The translations under genes and the position numbers were made by a program. The notes below the pieces were generated by a model that worked only from the letters and a program-made list of their open reading frames with translations, was not told the origin of the DNA and made no database searches. A stretch of 64,000 bases of DNA from Bacillus pumilus (GTDB lineage Bacteria; Bacillota; Bacilli; Bacillales; Bacillaceae): contig NZ_CP027116.1 of assembly GCF_003431975.1 (NCBI RefSeq), forward strand, positions 372,001 through 436,000, in the 5' to 3' direction. Positions 57,173-64,000 of the stretch are shown piece after piece (the first letter of the stretch is position 1; the number at the start of each line of letters is the position of its first letter).

Positions 57173-58609
57173 TTGTCTACATTCCTAAGCGAAGATATGA
57201 TGCTTAATCATGAAAGTTCAAAAGTGCTTTATCATGATTACGCGAAAAATATGCCAATCTATGATTTTCATACGCATTTAATGGCTGATGACATTGCTAC
57301 TAACAAAAAATATGAAAATATGACTGATATTTGGCTTAATGGAGATCACTATAAATGGAGGGCTATGCGATGGTTAGGCGTAGAAGAAAGATTTATCACG
57401 GGGAATGCAAGTGACAAGGAAAAATTCTTAGCTTGGGCCCAAACTGTTCCATATACAATAGGAAACCCTCTTTATCATTGGTCACATTTAGAATTAAGTC
57501 GATATTTCAATATAAATGAGTTGTTCTCAGAAAAAAATGCACATCAAGTTTGGGATATCTGTAATGAGAGATTAAATGAAAGTAACATGTCCACAAATGG
57601 AATTTTAGAAAAATTTAATGTAAAAATTGTATGTACGACTGATGATCCAATCGATACATTAGAATTTCATCAAATCATACGTAAAGATGTAGGAATTACA
57701 ACTAGGGTCCTACCTACATTTAGACCGGATCATGCTTTAAATATTGAACAATCAAATTTTGTGAATTATATAGAAAAATTAGGTGATTCAATCAACGGCG
57801 TTGTTTTAACATATGAAAACTTTATCGCTTCATTACATTCACGAATTGATTATTTTCACGCGAATGGATGCAGAATTTCTGATCATGGTTTTGAAATATT
57901 TCCATTTTCACCAGCTACTGAACAAGAAGTGTCTTCTATATTTGTGCGTGCTCTACAAGGAAAAACACTATCCCTAGAGGATATCAATAAATTTAAAACA
58001 AATACTCTTCTTCACCTGAGTAAAAAATATCATTCTCTTCATTGGACCATGCAATTACACATAGGTGCTTTAAGGAATAATAACACACGAATGTTCAAGT
58101 TAACGGGAAAAGATAGTGGGTACGACTCTATGTCTGACTTCCACCTAGCAAGACATTTAAATGGTTTTTTGAATGAATTAGACAAAGACAACCTTTTACC
58201 TAAAACCATTATCTATAATTTAAATCCCGCTCATAATGCGATTGTGGCCTCTACTATAGGGAATTTTCAGTCTTCTGATGCCAGAGCAAAAATTCAATTT
58301 GGATCCGGGTGGTGGTTTAATGATCAAAAAGACGGCATGCTAGATCAAATGAAAACATTATCTAATATAGGTTTGCTTAGCACTTTTGTAGGTATGCTTA
58401 CAGACTCAAGAAGCTTTTTATCGTTCCCTCGCCATGAATATTTCAGAAGAATTTTATGTCATTTATTTGGGACTTGGATAGAAAATGGTGAGCTTCCAAG
58501 GGATTACGAATTTATAGGAAAAATAGTCAAAGATATTTGTTATCACAATGCCGTGAATTATTTTAACATTGAAATAAATGAGACAGTACCAATGAAAACG
58601 AATGAATAA
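57173..58609 (+). CDS. uxaC: Glucuronate isomerase
   Basis: This 478-residue enzyme isomerises D-glucuronate to D-fructuronate (and D-galacturonate to D-tagaturonate), the first step of the pathway completed by UxuB and UxuA here. It belongs to the amidohydrolase-like UxaC family: the metal motif HTH is at 33-35 (IYDFHTHLMADDI), followed by WLNGDHYKWRAMRWLG, CTTDDPIDTLEFH and late GSGWWFNDQKDGM. I choose TTG 57173 because GAGGTGA lies just upstream and the length then approaches B. subtilis UxaC; the ATG at 57152 has no ribosome site. A strong terminator follows. Confidence 0.95.
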   Translation: MSTFLSEDMMLNHESSKVLYHDYAKNMPIYDFHTHLMADDIATNKKYENMTDIWLNGDHYKWRAMRWLGVEERFITGNASDKEKFLAWAQTVPYTIGNPLYHWSHLELSRYFNINELFSEKNAHQVWDICNERLNESNMSTNGILEKFNVKIVCTTDDPIDTLEFHQIIRKDVGITTRVLPTFRPDHALNIEQSNFVNYIEKLGDSINGVVLTYENFIASLHSRIDYFHANGCRISDHGFEIFPFSPATEQEVSSIFVRALQGKTLSLEDINKFKTNTLLHLSKKYHSLHWTMQLHIGALRNNNTRMFKLTGKDSGYDSMSDFHLARHLNGFLNELDKDNLLPKTIIYNLNPAHNAIVASTIGNFQSSDARAKIQFGSGWWFNDQKDGMLDQMKTLSNIGLLSTFVGMLTDSRSFLSFPRHEYFRRILCHLFGTWIENGELPRDYEFIGKIVKDICYHNAVNYFNIEINETVPMKTNE

Positions 58610-58658
58610 TGCAGTAAGATATAAAATTTCTATATGAAGACGGATCATCAATAAAGTG

Positions 58659-58693
58659 AAAAACTGGACATGACGTACTCATGTCCAGTTTTT
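58659..58693. terminator. Strong bidirectional terminator between uxaC and yclF
   Basis: Arms AAAAACTGGACATGA (58659-58673) and TCATGTCCAGTTTTT (58679-58693) with a 5-base loop. It serves uxaC on the plus strand and yclF on the minus strand, whose stop lies three bases away. Confidence 0.93.
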
Positions 58694-58695
58694 TA

Positions 58696-60189
58696 TTAAT
58701 GAACGCCTTTCATCGCTTTCTTAATCACTGGTGTAAAGAGCAGCATCACACCGCATAAAACGATGGCGAGCAATCCAATGATACCGAAATAGACGGTTTC
58801 TGGCACTTTATCAAATAGTTTGACCACTTGCGCATTGATTGCCTGTGCCATCGCATTTGAAAGGAACCAAAGGCTCATCGTTTGTGCTGAGAAGGCAGCA
58901 GGTGCAAGCTTTGTTGTCGCTGATAGCCCAACTGGTGATAAGCAGAGCTCTCCGATCACGACAAGGAAGAAGCTCAGTACGAGCCATAATGGACTCACAA
59001 GTGTATTCGGACCAGATATGTAGGCAGGAATGATCATGATGATGAAGGATAATCCTGCAAACAGAAGGCCGAGTGAAAATTTAATTGGGGTAGACGGCTG
59101 TTTCTTTCCAAGTCTAATCCACAACCAAGCAAACACAGGAGACAGTAGCACAATAAAGATTGGGTTCAATGATTGGAACCACGAAGAGGCAAGTGTCATC
59201 CCAAGGAAATTCAAGTTTGTTCGTTGATCCGCATATGTGGCTAAAATGTTTGCGCCTTGTTCTTGAATCGCCCAGAACATAACCGCCGCAAGGAACAATG
59301 GAATATAAGCGAGAACCCTCGATTGCTCCACTGGGCTTGTCTTTTTACTGAAATACATGATGATGAAATAAACAATCGGAATGAGCACGCCAAGGACACT
59401 GACAAACCAAGTGAATAGGTTAATCGTGAGTGCGCCAGTTCGAATGCCAATGACAGCAAAAACAGCGAGCACAATGATGACCAATGTTCCGAAAATTTTG
59501 AAGTTCTTGCGTTCAACAGCTGATAGTGGATTTGTCACATAAGTGCCGGCAAGACCAAGGTTTGGTTTTTTCGTGATCACAAATGTAATCAGTCCAACAA
59601 GCATCCCTACGGCAGCAAGTGAGAATCCGAGGTGGAAGTTCACTTTTTGACCGAGTGTTCCGACAATTAACGGGGCAATAAAACCACCCATGTTGATCCC
59701 CATGTAGAAAATACTAAAACCAGAATCCCTACGAGGGTCTGTTTTTGTATAGAGGTCGCCAACAATGTTTGAAACGTTCGGTTTCAGAAGGCCTGTTCCA
59801 ATAATAATTAGTCCCATACTTATAAAGAGCGCTGTTGCGCCGCTTGGCAAAGCCAAAATGACATGCCCAAGCATAATAAAAACTCCGCCATAAAAGACCG
59901 TACTGGACGAACCGAATACCCGGTCGGCAAGCCATCCGCCAATAATACCTGACATATAGACAAGTGCACCGTAGACAGACATGATCGAATTGGCTGTCGT
60001 TTGATCAAAACCAAGACCGCCTTTTGTCACCTCTGTGTACATATAATAAATAAGCAGTGCACGCATGCCGTAATAGGAGAAACGCTCCCAAAATTCAGTG
60101 AAAAACAGTGTGTAAAGTCCTTTAGGGTGTCCAAAAAAACCTTTTTGAGGAACACTTTTAACAATTTTATCGTGGTCAATTGTAGACAT
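58696..60189 (-). CDS. yclF: POT/PTR2-family di- and tripeptide transporter
   Basis: This 497-residue proton-coupled oligopeptide transporter has about 14 membrane segments. The family signatures are clear: EFWERFSYYGMRALLIYYM (ExxERFxYY, proton coupling), GGWLADRVFG, and FSIFYMGINMGGFIAPLIVG (PTR2 motif). It resembles B. subtilis YclF/DtpT in length and lies next to yclG as in that species. ATG 60189 follows AAAGGA at 8 bases, and a good sigma-A promoter lies upstream. It imports small peptides. Single-gene transcription unit ended by the shared terminator. Confidence 0.93.
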   Translation of the reverse strand: MSTIDHDKIVKSVPQKGFFGHPKGLYTLFFTEFWERFSYYGMRALLIYYMYTEVTKGGLGFDQTTANSIMSVYGALVYMSGIIGGWLADRVFGSSSTVFYGGVFIMLGHVILALPSGATALFISMGLIIIGTGLLKPNVSNIVGDLYTKTDPRRDSGFSIFYMGINMGGFIAPLIVGTLGQKVNFHLGFSLAAVGMLVGLITFVITKKPNLGLAGTYVTNPLSAVERKNFKIFGTLVIIVLAVFAVIGIRTGALTINLFTWFVSVLGVLIPIVYFIIMYFSKKTSPVEQSRVLAYIPLFLAAVMFWAIQEQGANILATYADQRTNLNFLGMTLASSWFQSLNPIFIVLLSPVFAWLWIRLGKKQPSTPIKFSLGLLFAGLSFIIMIIPAYISGPNTLVSPLWLVLSFFLVVIGELCLSPVGLSATTKLAPAAFSAQTMSLWFLSNAMAQAINAQVVKLFDKVPETVYFGIIGLLAIVLCGVMLLFTPVIKKAMKGVH

Positions 60190-60227
60190 GGCATAGATCC
60201 TTTCTTAAAAAAAGAGATATGAGAAAA

Positions 60228-60256
60228 ATGATATTCTTGTATAGTTCTTGTGTCAA
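60228..60256 (-). promoter_or_regulatory. Sigma-A promoter of yclF
   Basis: On the minus strand a perfect -35 TTGACA (60251-60256) is followed by a 17-base spacer and -10 TATCAT (60228-60233), about 40 bases before the yclF start. Confidence 0.8.
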
Positions 60257-60451
60257 TATAAAACTATTCTAAAACAGGAAAATGTTAGTTCAATAGGCGT
60301 AAAGACTCAAAAAATGAAAAATTCTTTCAAGTGAGAATGGTCAGAAAGTTATAGTAGAAGAATTTAACTAAAATTTGAAAGATTGTACAAGCAAATCGTT
60401 TACACATGCATAGAATGACAGGAGGAAATGTGTGAAAAGGAGGGGGTTAGG

Positions 60452-62236
60452 TTGGAGGAATTGAATGAATCTGATCTAAAAAAACCCATTGTGAATGTAC
60501 AAGATTTTGGCGTTATTGCGGATGGGAAAACGGATTGTACAGAGATGCTCAATGAATGCTTAGAGTGGACGAAGGAACAAGGATATTCCCATGTCTGGTT
60601 GCCGAGCGGCACGTATGTGATTGATGCGGTGTACAGAGGTGATCCATTTTTTCCCTTCCGAGGTGCGGGTATACGGGTGCCGAGTCATATAACCATTGAG
60701 ATGGCGCCGGATGCTGTGATTAAGGTAAAGCCAAATGATTCATGGGGGTATGCAGCCTTTTATATAGGAAAGGTTGAGCATGTGACCATTCGAGGCGGGC
60801 GTATTGAAGGGGATCGTCATGAGCATGTATACAAGCCGCTCCCCGCTGAACGAAAAACCCATGAATGGGGCTTTGGGATATGTATTGAAGGTGCCTCCCA
60901 TGTAGAGGTCAATCATGTCCAAATAAAAAATTGTACGGGAGATGGCATCATTGTCAGTCCCCACGGTTTATTGACAGAAGATGAACCATACTCGCCTGCT
61001 GCGTCTATTCATATTTCTGGGTGCACGATGACAGATTCAAGGCGTAACAATATCTCGATTACAGGCTGTGATGGGGTCATTGTGGAGGACTGTCTGCTAG
61101 AAAGAGCAGGAGTAGACGGAGTCGAGCCGAGAATGGGCATTGATATTGAAGGCTACGGAGAAAACGCGGTGAATATGGAGGAACCTCTGAATATCCAAAT
61201 TCGAAACAACATCGTCAGAGGGGGTGCCGCAAGCTCCATTTATAACTTCAACGGCTATGGTGTCATTATTGAAGGTAATCATACCGATAGCAGTATCTCC
61301 TATGGCTTCTCCACTGAAACGATCATTGCCAACAATTTGATCCGTGCAATGGGTGGGGGCGTTACAAAAGCTGGGATTACGAGCTTAGGTGTCTCTCTTG
61401 GTCAAACGGAAAACAATGTGATCATTATTGGCAATATGATTGAGGGGTTTGAAAAAGGGATTGATGTGAGGGGAGACAGCGTTCACATTACTGGTAATAA
61501 GATCAGTCTATTTGAAGACGCGGCTGTGTCCGTTTATATGGCGAATCGTATTCTAATAGAAGGAAACCATATTGAATCAGGGACGAATACAGGGCAAAGA
61601 AGCGCAGCGCTAAGAATCTATCAATCGGATAGCGTCGTCTTTTCAAACAATACAATCTACTCGGTGATCGATGCGGCGATGGTGAGAGGAACGAATATCC
61701 TGATCCAGCACAATCAATTCAAAGATTTTAGCAGAGGGATCTGGGTGCAGGAAGGGGAAGCTGGGATCAATGGCAACCACTTTATTCAAGAAGGGCATCC
61801 AGAGCTGGCTTCTTCGTATACGATTAGTGTTACTGGAAATGCAAAGGCTTTCATTTGGCGAAATCGCTTTAAGCACTACCAAAACTATGCCGTATACAGC
61901 AGCACGACCGGTCCATTAGAAATCAAAGACAATTCCTTTGAGGAAACATCTTTATATGTGGTGATGTATATTAAACATGGTTCACCTCAGATCGGAGATA
62001 ACCGTTTTTATTTAAATCGTTCGCTCGGACAGCCGACGGCAATCTTTATCGATCAAGCCGCCTCAGCCCGTGTTCTGCGGAATAATATCATCAATTTATC
62101 TCCTCAACAAGCGATTGCCGTCCGCACCATATCTTCTACTCATTCCGTCATCGCCCATAACATGCTGGAACGCAGTCAATTGGTGACACACACGACAGAC
62201 CGGCTCATTGGAAATATTGAAATCGATACACCGTGA
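60452..62236 (+). CDS. yclG: Right-handed parallel beta-helix (pectate-lyase-like) protein
   Basis: This 594-residue protein has the N-terminal signature of pectin-lyase-like beta-helix proteins (VNVQDFGVIADGKTDCTEMLNECLEW, VWLPSGTYVID), then many coils with repeated Asn-rich turns (IQIRNNIVRGG, VIIEGNHTD, VIIIGNMIEGF, VHITGNKIS, ILIEGNHIES, VVFSNNTIYS). No secretion signal is seen, so it is probably cytosolic or spore-associated. It matches B. subtilis YclG by order beside yclF. Substrate unknown; the fold suggests polysaccharide binding or lysis. TTG 60452 is chosen because AAGGAGG lies 8 bases upstream; ATG 60428 has GGAGGA only one or two bases away. Confidence 0.85.
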   Translation: MEELNESDLKKPIVNVQDFGVIADGKTDCTEMLNECLEWTKEQGYSHVWLPSGTYVIDAVYRGDPFFPFRGAGIRVPSHITIEMAPDAVIKVKPNDSWGYAAFYIGKVEHVTIRGGRIEGDRHEHVYKPLPAERKTHEWGFGICIEGASHVEVNHVQIKNCTGDGIIVSPHGLLTEDEPYSPAASIHISGCTMTDSRRNNISITGCDGVIVEDCLLERAGVDGVEPRMGIDIEGYGENAVNMEEPLNIQIRNNIVRGGAASSIYNFNGYGVIIEGNHTDSSISYGFSTETIIANNLIRAMGGGVTKAGITSLGVSLGQTENNVIIIGNMIEGFEKGIDVRGDSVHITGNKISLFEDAAVSVYMANRILIEGNHIESGTNTGQRSAALRIYQSDSVVFSNNTIYSVIDAAMVRGTNILIQHNQFKDFSRGIWVQEGEAGINGNHFIQEGHPELASSYTISVTGNAKAFIWRNRFKHYQNYAVYSSTTGPLEIKDNSFEETSLYVVMYIKHGSPQIGDNRFYLNRSLGQPTAIFIDQAASARVLRNNIINLSPQQAIAVRTISSTHSVIAHNMLERSQLVTHTTDRLIGNIEIDTP

Positions 62237-62277
62237 TAAAGTAGTGAAATCCCTTATTTTGGAGGTTCAGAAGGCGG

Positions 62278-62306
62278 TTGACAATCCTGTAAAAAGGGCA
62301 TATAGT
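62278..62306 (+). promoter_or_regulatory. Sigma-A promoter of the monooxygenase operon
   Basis: TTGACA (62278-62283), a 17-base spacer and TATAGT (62301-62306) form a near-consensus promoter about 130 bases before the monooxygenase start. The leader is AT-rich and shows no recognisable riboswitch; a short CTGA/TCAG hairpin near 62391-62403 is the only structure seen. Confidence 0.8.
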
Positions 62307-62437
62307 AATAATTATTTTTCATTTTTCGCAACATTTGCCCTTTTTTTTATGAATAAAACCGATTAATTCAATCAGAAAAATGTATCTTCTGAGGACTTCA
62401 GTTTGATATATGAGGATATAGAAAGGATGAAGAACAA

Positions 62438-63763
62438 GTGTCACAGCCGAAAAGGAAGCTCAAGCTAGGCGTATTCATCGCAGGAACTGGTCATCATGTT
62501 GCCTCTTGGAGACATCCGAATGCCGTATCAGATGCAGCCATGAACCTTGATTATTTTAAACAATTAGCGAAAAAAGCAGAGGAAGGAAAGCTAGATTTGC
62601 TTTTTTTAGCAGACAGCCTATCCATTAATCAAACCTCTCATCCGAATGTATTGACGAGATTTGAACCGCTCACCTTGCTTTCGTCCATTGCTGAGTCTAC
62701 TTCATCAATTGGTTTAGCAGCAACAGCATCCACTACATATAGTGAACCTTTCCATATTGCAAGACAGTTTGCCTCCCTTGATCATCTATCAGGCGGCAGA
62801 GCGGCATGGAATGTGGTCACATCTTCTATTGAAGAAACAGCGAAAAATTTTAGCGGAGAAGAGCATTTAGCGCACCATAAACGATACGAGCGGGCAGAAG
62901 AGTTCGTCGAGGTCGTCAAAGGTCTCTGGGATTCTTGGGAGGAAGACGCCCTTATTAGAAACAAGGAAACGGGGGAATTCTTCGAATCTAGTAAGCTTCA
63001 TGAGCTCCAGCATAAAGGTGAGTTCTTCTCTGTAAGAGGTCCCCTTAACGTATCACGCACGCCTCAAGGGCAGCCAGTGATCATTCAAGCAGGATCTTCC
63101 GAAGATGGTCAAATGCTTGCAGCGAAAACAGCGGAGCTTATTTTTACTGCACAAAACGACCTCAATAAAGCGAAGGAATTTTATCAAAGCTTGAAGGGGA
63201 AGGTAGAGGCTGCTGGTCGTGCTCGTGAGGACGTCAGTATCATGCCGGGGATCTTCCCGATTATTGCTGATACAGAGGAAGAAGCCAAAGCGAAGTTTGA
63301 AGAATTACAGGAGCTGATTGTTCCTGAAATTGGGCTGAGCATTCTCCAAAACTACTTAGGTGGAATTGATCTGTCCCAGTATCCTTTAGATGGACCGCTT
63401 CCAGAGATTGATCCAAGCATGTCAAATGCTGTGAAAAGCCGTTTTGATCTCGTGATGAATATGGCGAGAAAGGATAACTTAACCATTCGCCAGCTCTATC
63501 AATCGGTTGCCGGCTCTCGCGGTCATCATATTTTCATTGGTACACCGCAGCAGCTCGCAGATGTGATGGAAACATGGATCAATGAAGAAGCAGCAGACGG
63601 CTTTAACGTCATGCCGCCACTATTGCCAGAAGGACTTGATCTGTTCGTAGATCGAGTCGTACCGATTCTTCAGGAAAGAGGCTTATTTAAAACAGACTAT
63701 GCAGGACAAACCTTACGAGAAAATCTCGGATTAACACAGCCAAAAAATCGCTACACGACATAA
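62438..63763 (+). CDS. FMN-dependent monooxygenase, NtaA/SnaA/YxeK family
   Basis: This 441-residue enzyme is a bacterial-luciferase-superfamily monooxygenase using reduced FMN. Family motifs are GHHVASWRHP, LDLLFLADSLS, EPFHIARQFASLDHLSGGRAAWNVVTS, SRTPQGQPVIIQAGSSEDG and GSRGHHIFIGTPQQLADVM. Its length equals B. subtilis YxeK and nearly YtnJ. Those enzymes cleave N-acetylated S-modified cysteines in sulfur salvage, and in the yxe operon the next gene is an N-acetyltransferase, exactly as here. So S-(2-succino)cysteine or a similar thioether is a likely substrate (inference). GTG 62438 lies about 10 bases after AAAGGA, with a strong promoter upstream. Confidence 0.9.
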   Translation: MSQPKRKLKLGVFIAGTGHHVASWRHPNAVSDAAMNLDYFKQLAKKAEEGKLDLLFLADSLSINQTSHPNVLTRFEPLTLLSSIAESTSSIGLAATASTTYSEPFHIARQFASLDHLSGGRAAWNVVTSSIEETAKNFSGEEHLAHHKRYERAEEFVEVVKGLWDSWEEDALIRNKETGEFFESSKLHELQHKGEFFSVRGPLNVSRTPQGQPVIIQAGSSEDGQMLAAKTAELIFTAQNDLNKAKEFYQSLKGKVEAAGRAREDVSIMPGIFPIIADTEEEAKAKFEELQELIVPEIGLSILQNYLGGIDLSQYPLDGPLPEIDPSMSNAVKSRFDLVMNMARKDNLTIRQLYQSVAGSRGHHIFIGTPQQLADVMETWINEEAADGFNVMPPLLPEGLDLFVDRVVPILQERGLFKTDYAGQTLRENLGLTQPKNRYTT

Positions 63764-63780
63764 AGGTGAGGTGACTAGCG

Positions 63781-64000
63781 TTGGGATACACGTTTCGTCT
63801 AGCAACAGAGGCAGATATAGAGGCACTGCTTGAACTGACAACAAGAGCCTATGAGCCAATTCGTGAGCTCGGCATCCAGTTCCAAGCAGCACATGCCGAT
63901 TTTGCTCTCGTTCAGAATAATGTACAAAAGAATCTTTGCTATGTAATGGAAGAAAACGGAGAGCTTCTATCCACCTTATCACTCCGTATGCCTTGGGGAG
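63781..64000 (+). CDS. GNAT-family N-acetyltransferase, 3'-truncated by window edge
   Basis: The first 73 residues of a GNAT acetyltransferase are visible (YTFRLATEADIEALLELTTRAYEPIRELG, then YVMEENGELLSTLSLRMPWG, the first helices and strands of the fold); the acetyl-CoA loop lies beyond the edge. The start is TTG 63781 after GGTGAGG, 17 bases after the monooxygenase stop, so the two are co-transcribed. A YxeL/YtmI-like role, acetylating S-modified cysteine before oxidation by the neighbour, is likely but inferred from order alone. Confidence 0.8.
   Translation, partial: MGYTFRLATEADIEALLELTTRAYEPIRELGIQFQAAHADFALVQNNVQKNLCYVMEENGELLSTLSLRMPWG

Noticed and set aside
60375..60420. Sigma-A or sporulation promoter for yclG (TTGTAC, CATAGAATG)
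   Set aside because: Spacing and hexamers fit neither sigma-A nor sigma-E/K/G consensus well enough to call.

Overview
The window looks like a chromosome segment of a Bacillus of the B. pumilus group (B. pumilus, B. safensis, B. altitudinis and relatives). This rests on B. subtilis-like gene order (srfAA-srfAB-srfAC ... srfAD, ycxC, ycxD, sfp, yczE, tcyCBA, later yclF-yclG), Bacillus-type ribosome binding sites and start codons, and adenylation-domain codes that fit pumilacidin (a surfactin relative with an aliphatic residue at position 4 and Ile/Val at 7). The species is inferred; no rRNA or housekeeping marker is present.

Region 1 (1-22767) holds the surfactin/pumilacidin synthetase: the 3' three quarters of srfAA (modules 2-3 plus the end of module 1), all of srfAB (modules 4-6) and all of srfAC (module 7 plus thioesterase). 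Modules 3 and 6 share a 1,791-base direct repeat, nearly identical and without indels. A 46-codon overlapping frame lies in srfAB at the place and frame where B. subtilis carries comS, but the peptide is barely similar.

Region 2 (22778-41169) is the most unusual part. Between srfAC and srfAD, which are adjacent in B. subtilis, sits about 18 kb encoding a second NRPS system. Its domain order is AL-KR-T-C-A-T-E-C followed by AL-KR-T-C-A-T-TE. This is the layout of the cereulide/valinomycin depsipeptide synthetases, but the acid-activating domains look like the alpha-keto-acid loading domain of bacillaene PksJ. I infer a tetradepsipeptide repeat (hydroxy acid, D-amino acid, hydroxy acid, amino acid) that may be oligomerised and cyclised. 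The end of the first protein and the start of the second each carry part of one residual adenylation C-terminal subdomain, split at the hinge. The second gene is interrupted by an apparent one-base deletion in a G tract at 34381-34386.

Region 3 (41176-49982) holds srfAD (editing thioesterase), a strong terminator, divergent ycxC (EamA exporter) and ycxD (MocR regulator), sfp (phosphopantetheinyl transferase that activates all the carrier domains), yczE, the cystine ABC transporter tcyABC and an APC amino-acid permease.

Region 4 (50135-58609) is a visibly more AT-rich hexuronate catabolic block: gntR-uxuA-uxuB-GPH symporter on the minus strand, divergent from two Gfo/Idh/MocA oxidoreductases and uxaC on the plus strand. 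The divergent gap holds a catabolite-repression-like site and candidate operators. The block converts D-glucuronate to 2-keto-3-deoxygluconate.

Region 5 (58696-64000) holds the POT peptide transporter yclF, the beta-helix protein yclG, an FMN-dependent monooxygenase of the NtaA/SnaA/YxeK family and the start of a GNAT acetyltransferase, probably a sulfur-compound salvage operon. No tRNA, rRNA, CRISPR array, insertion sequence or prophage gene was recognised.
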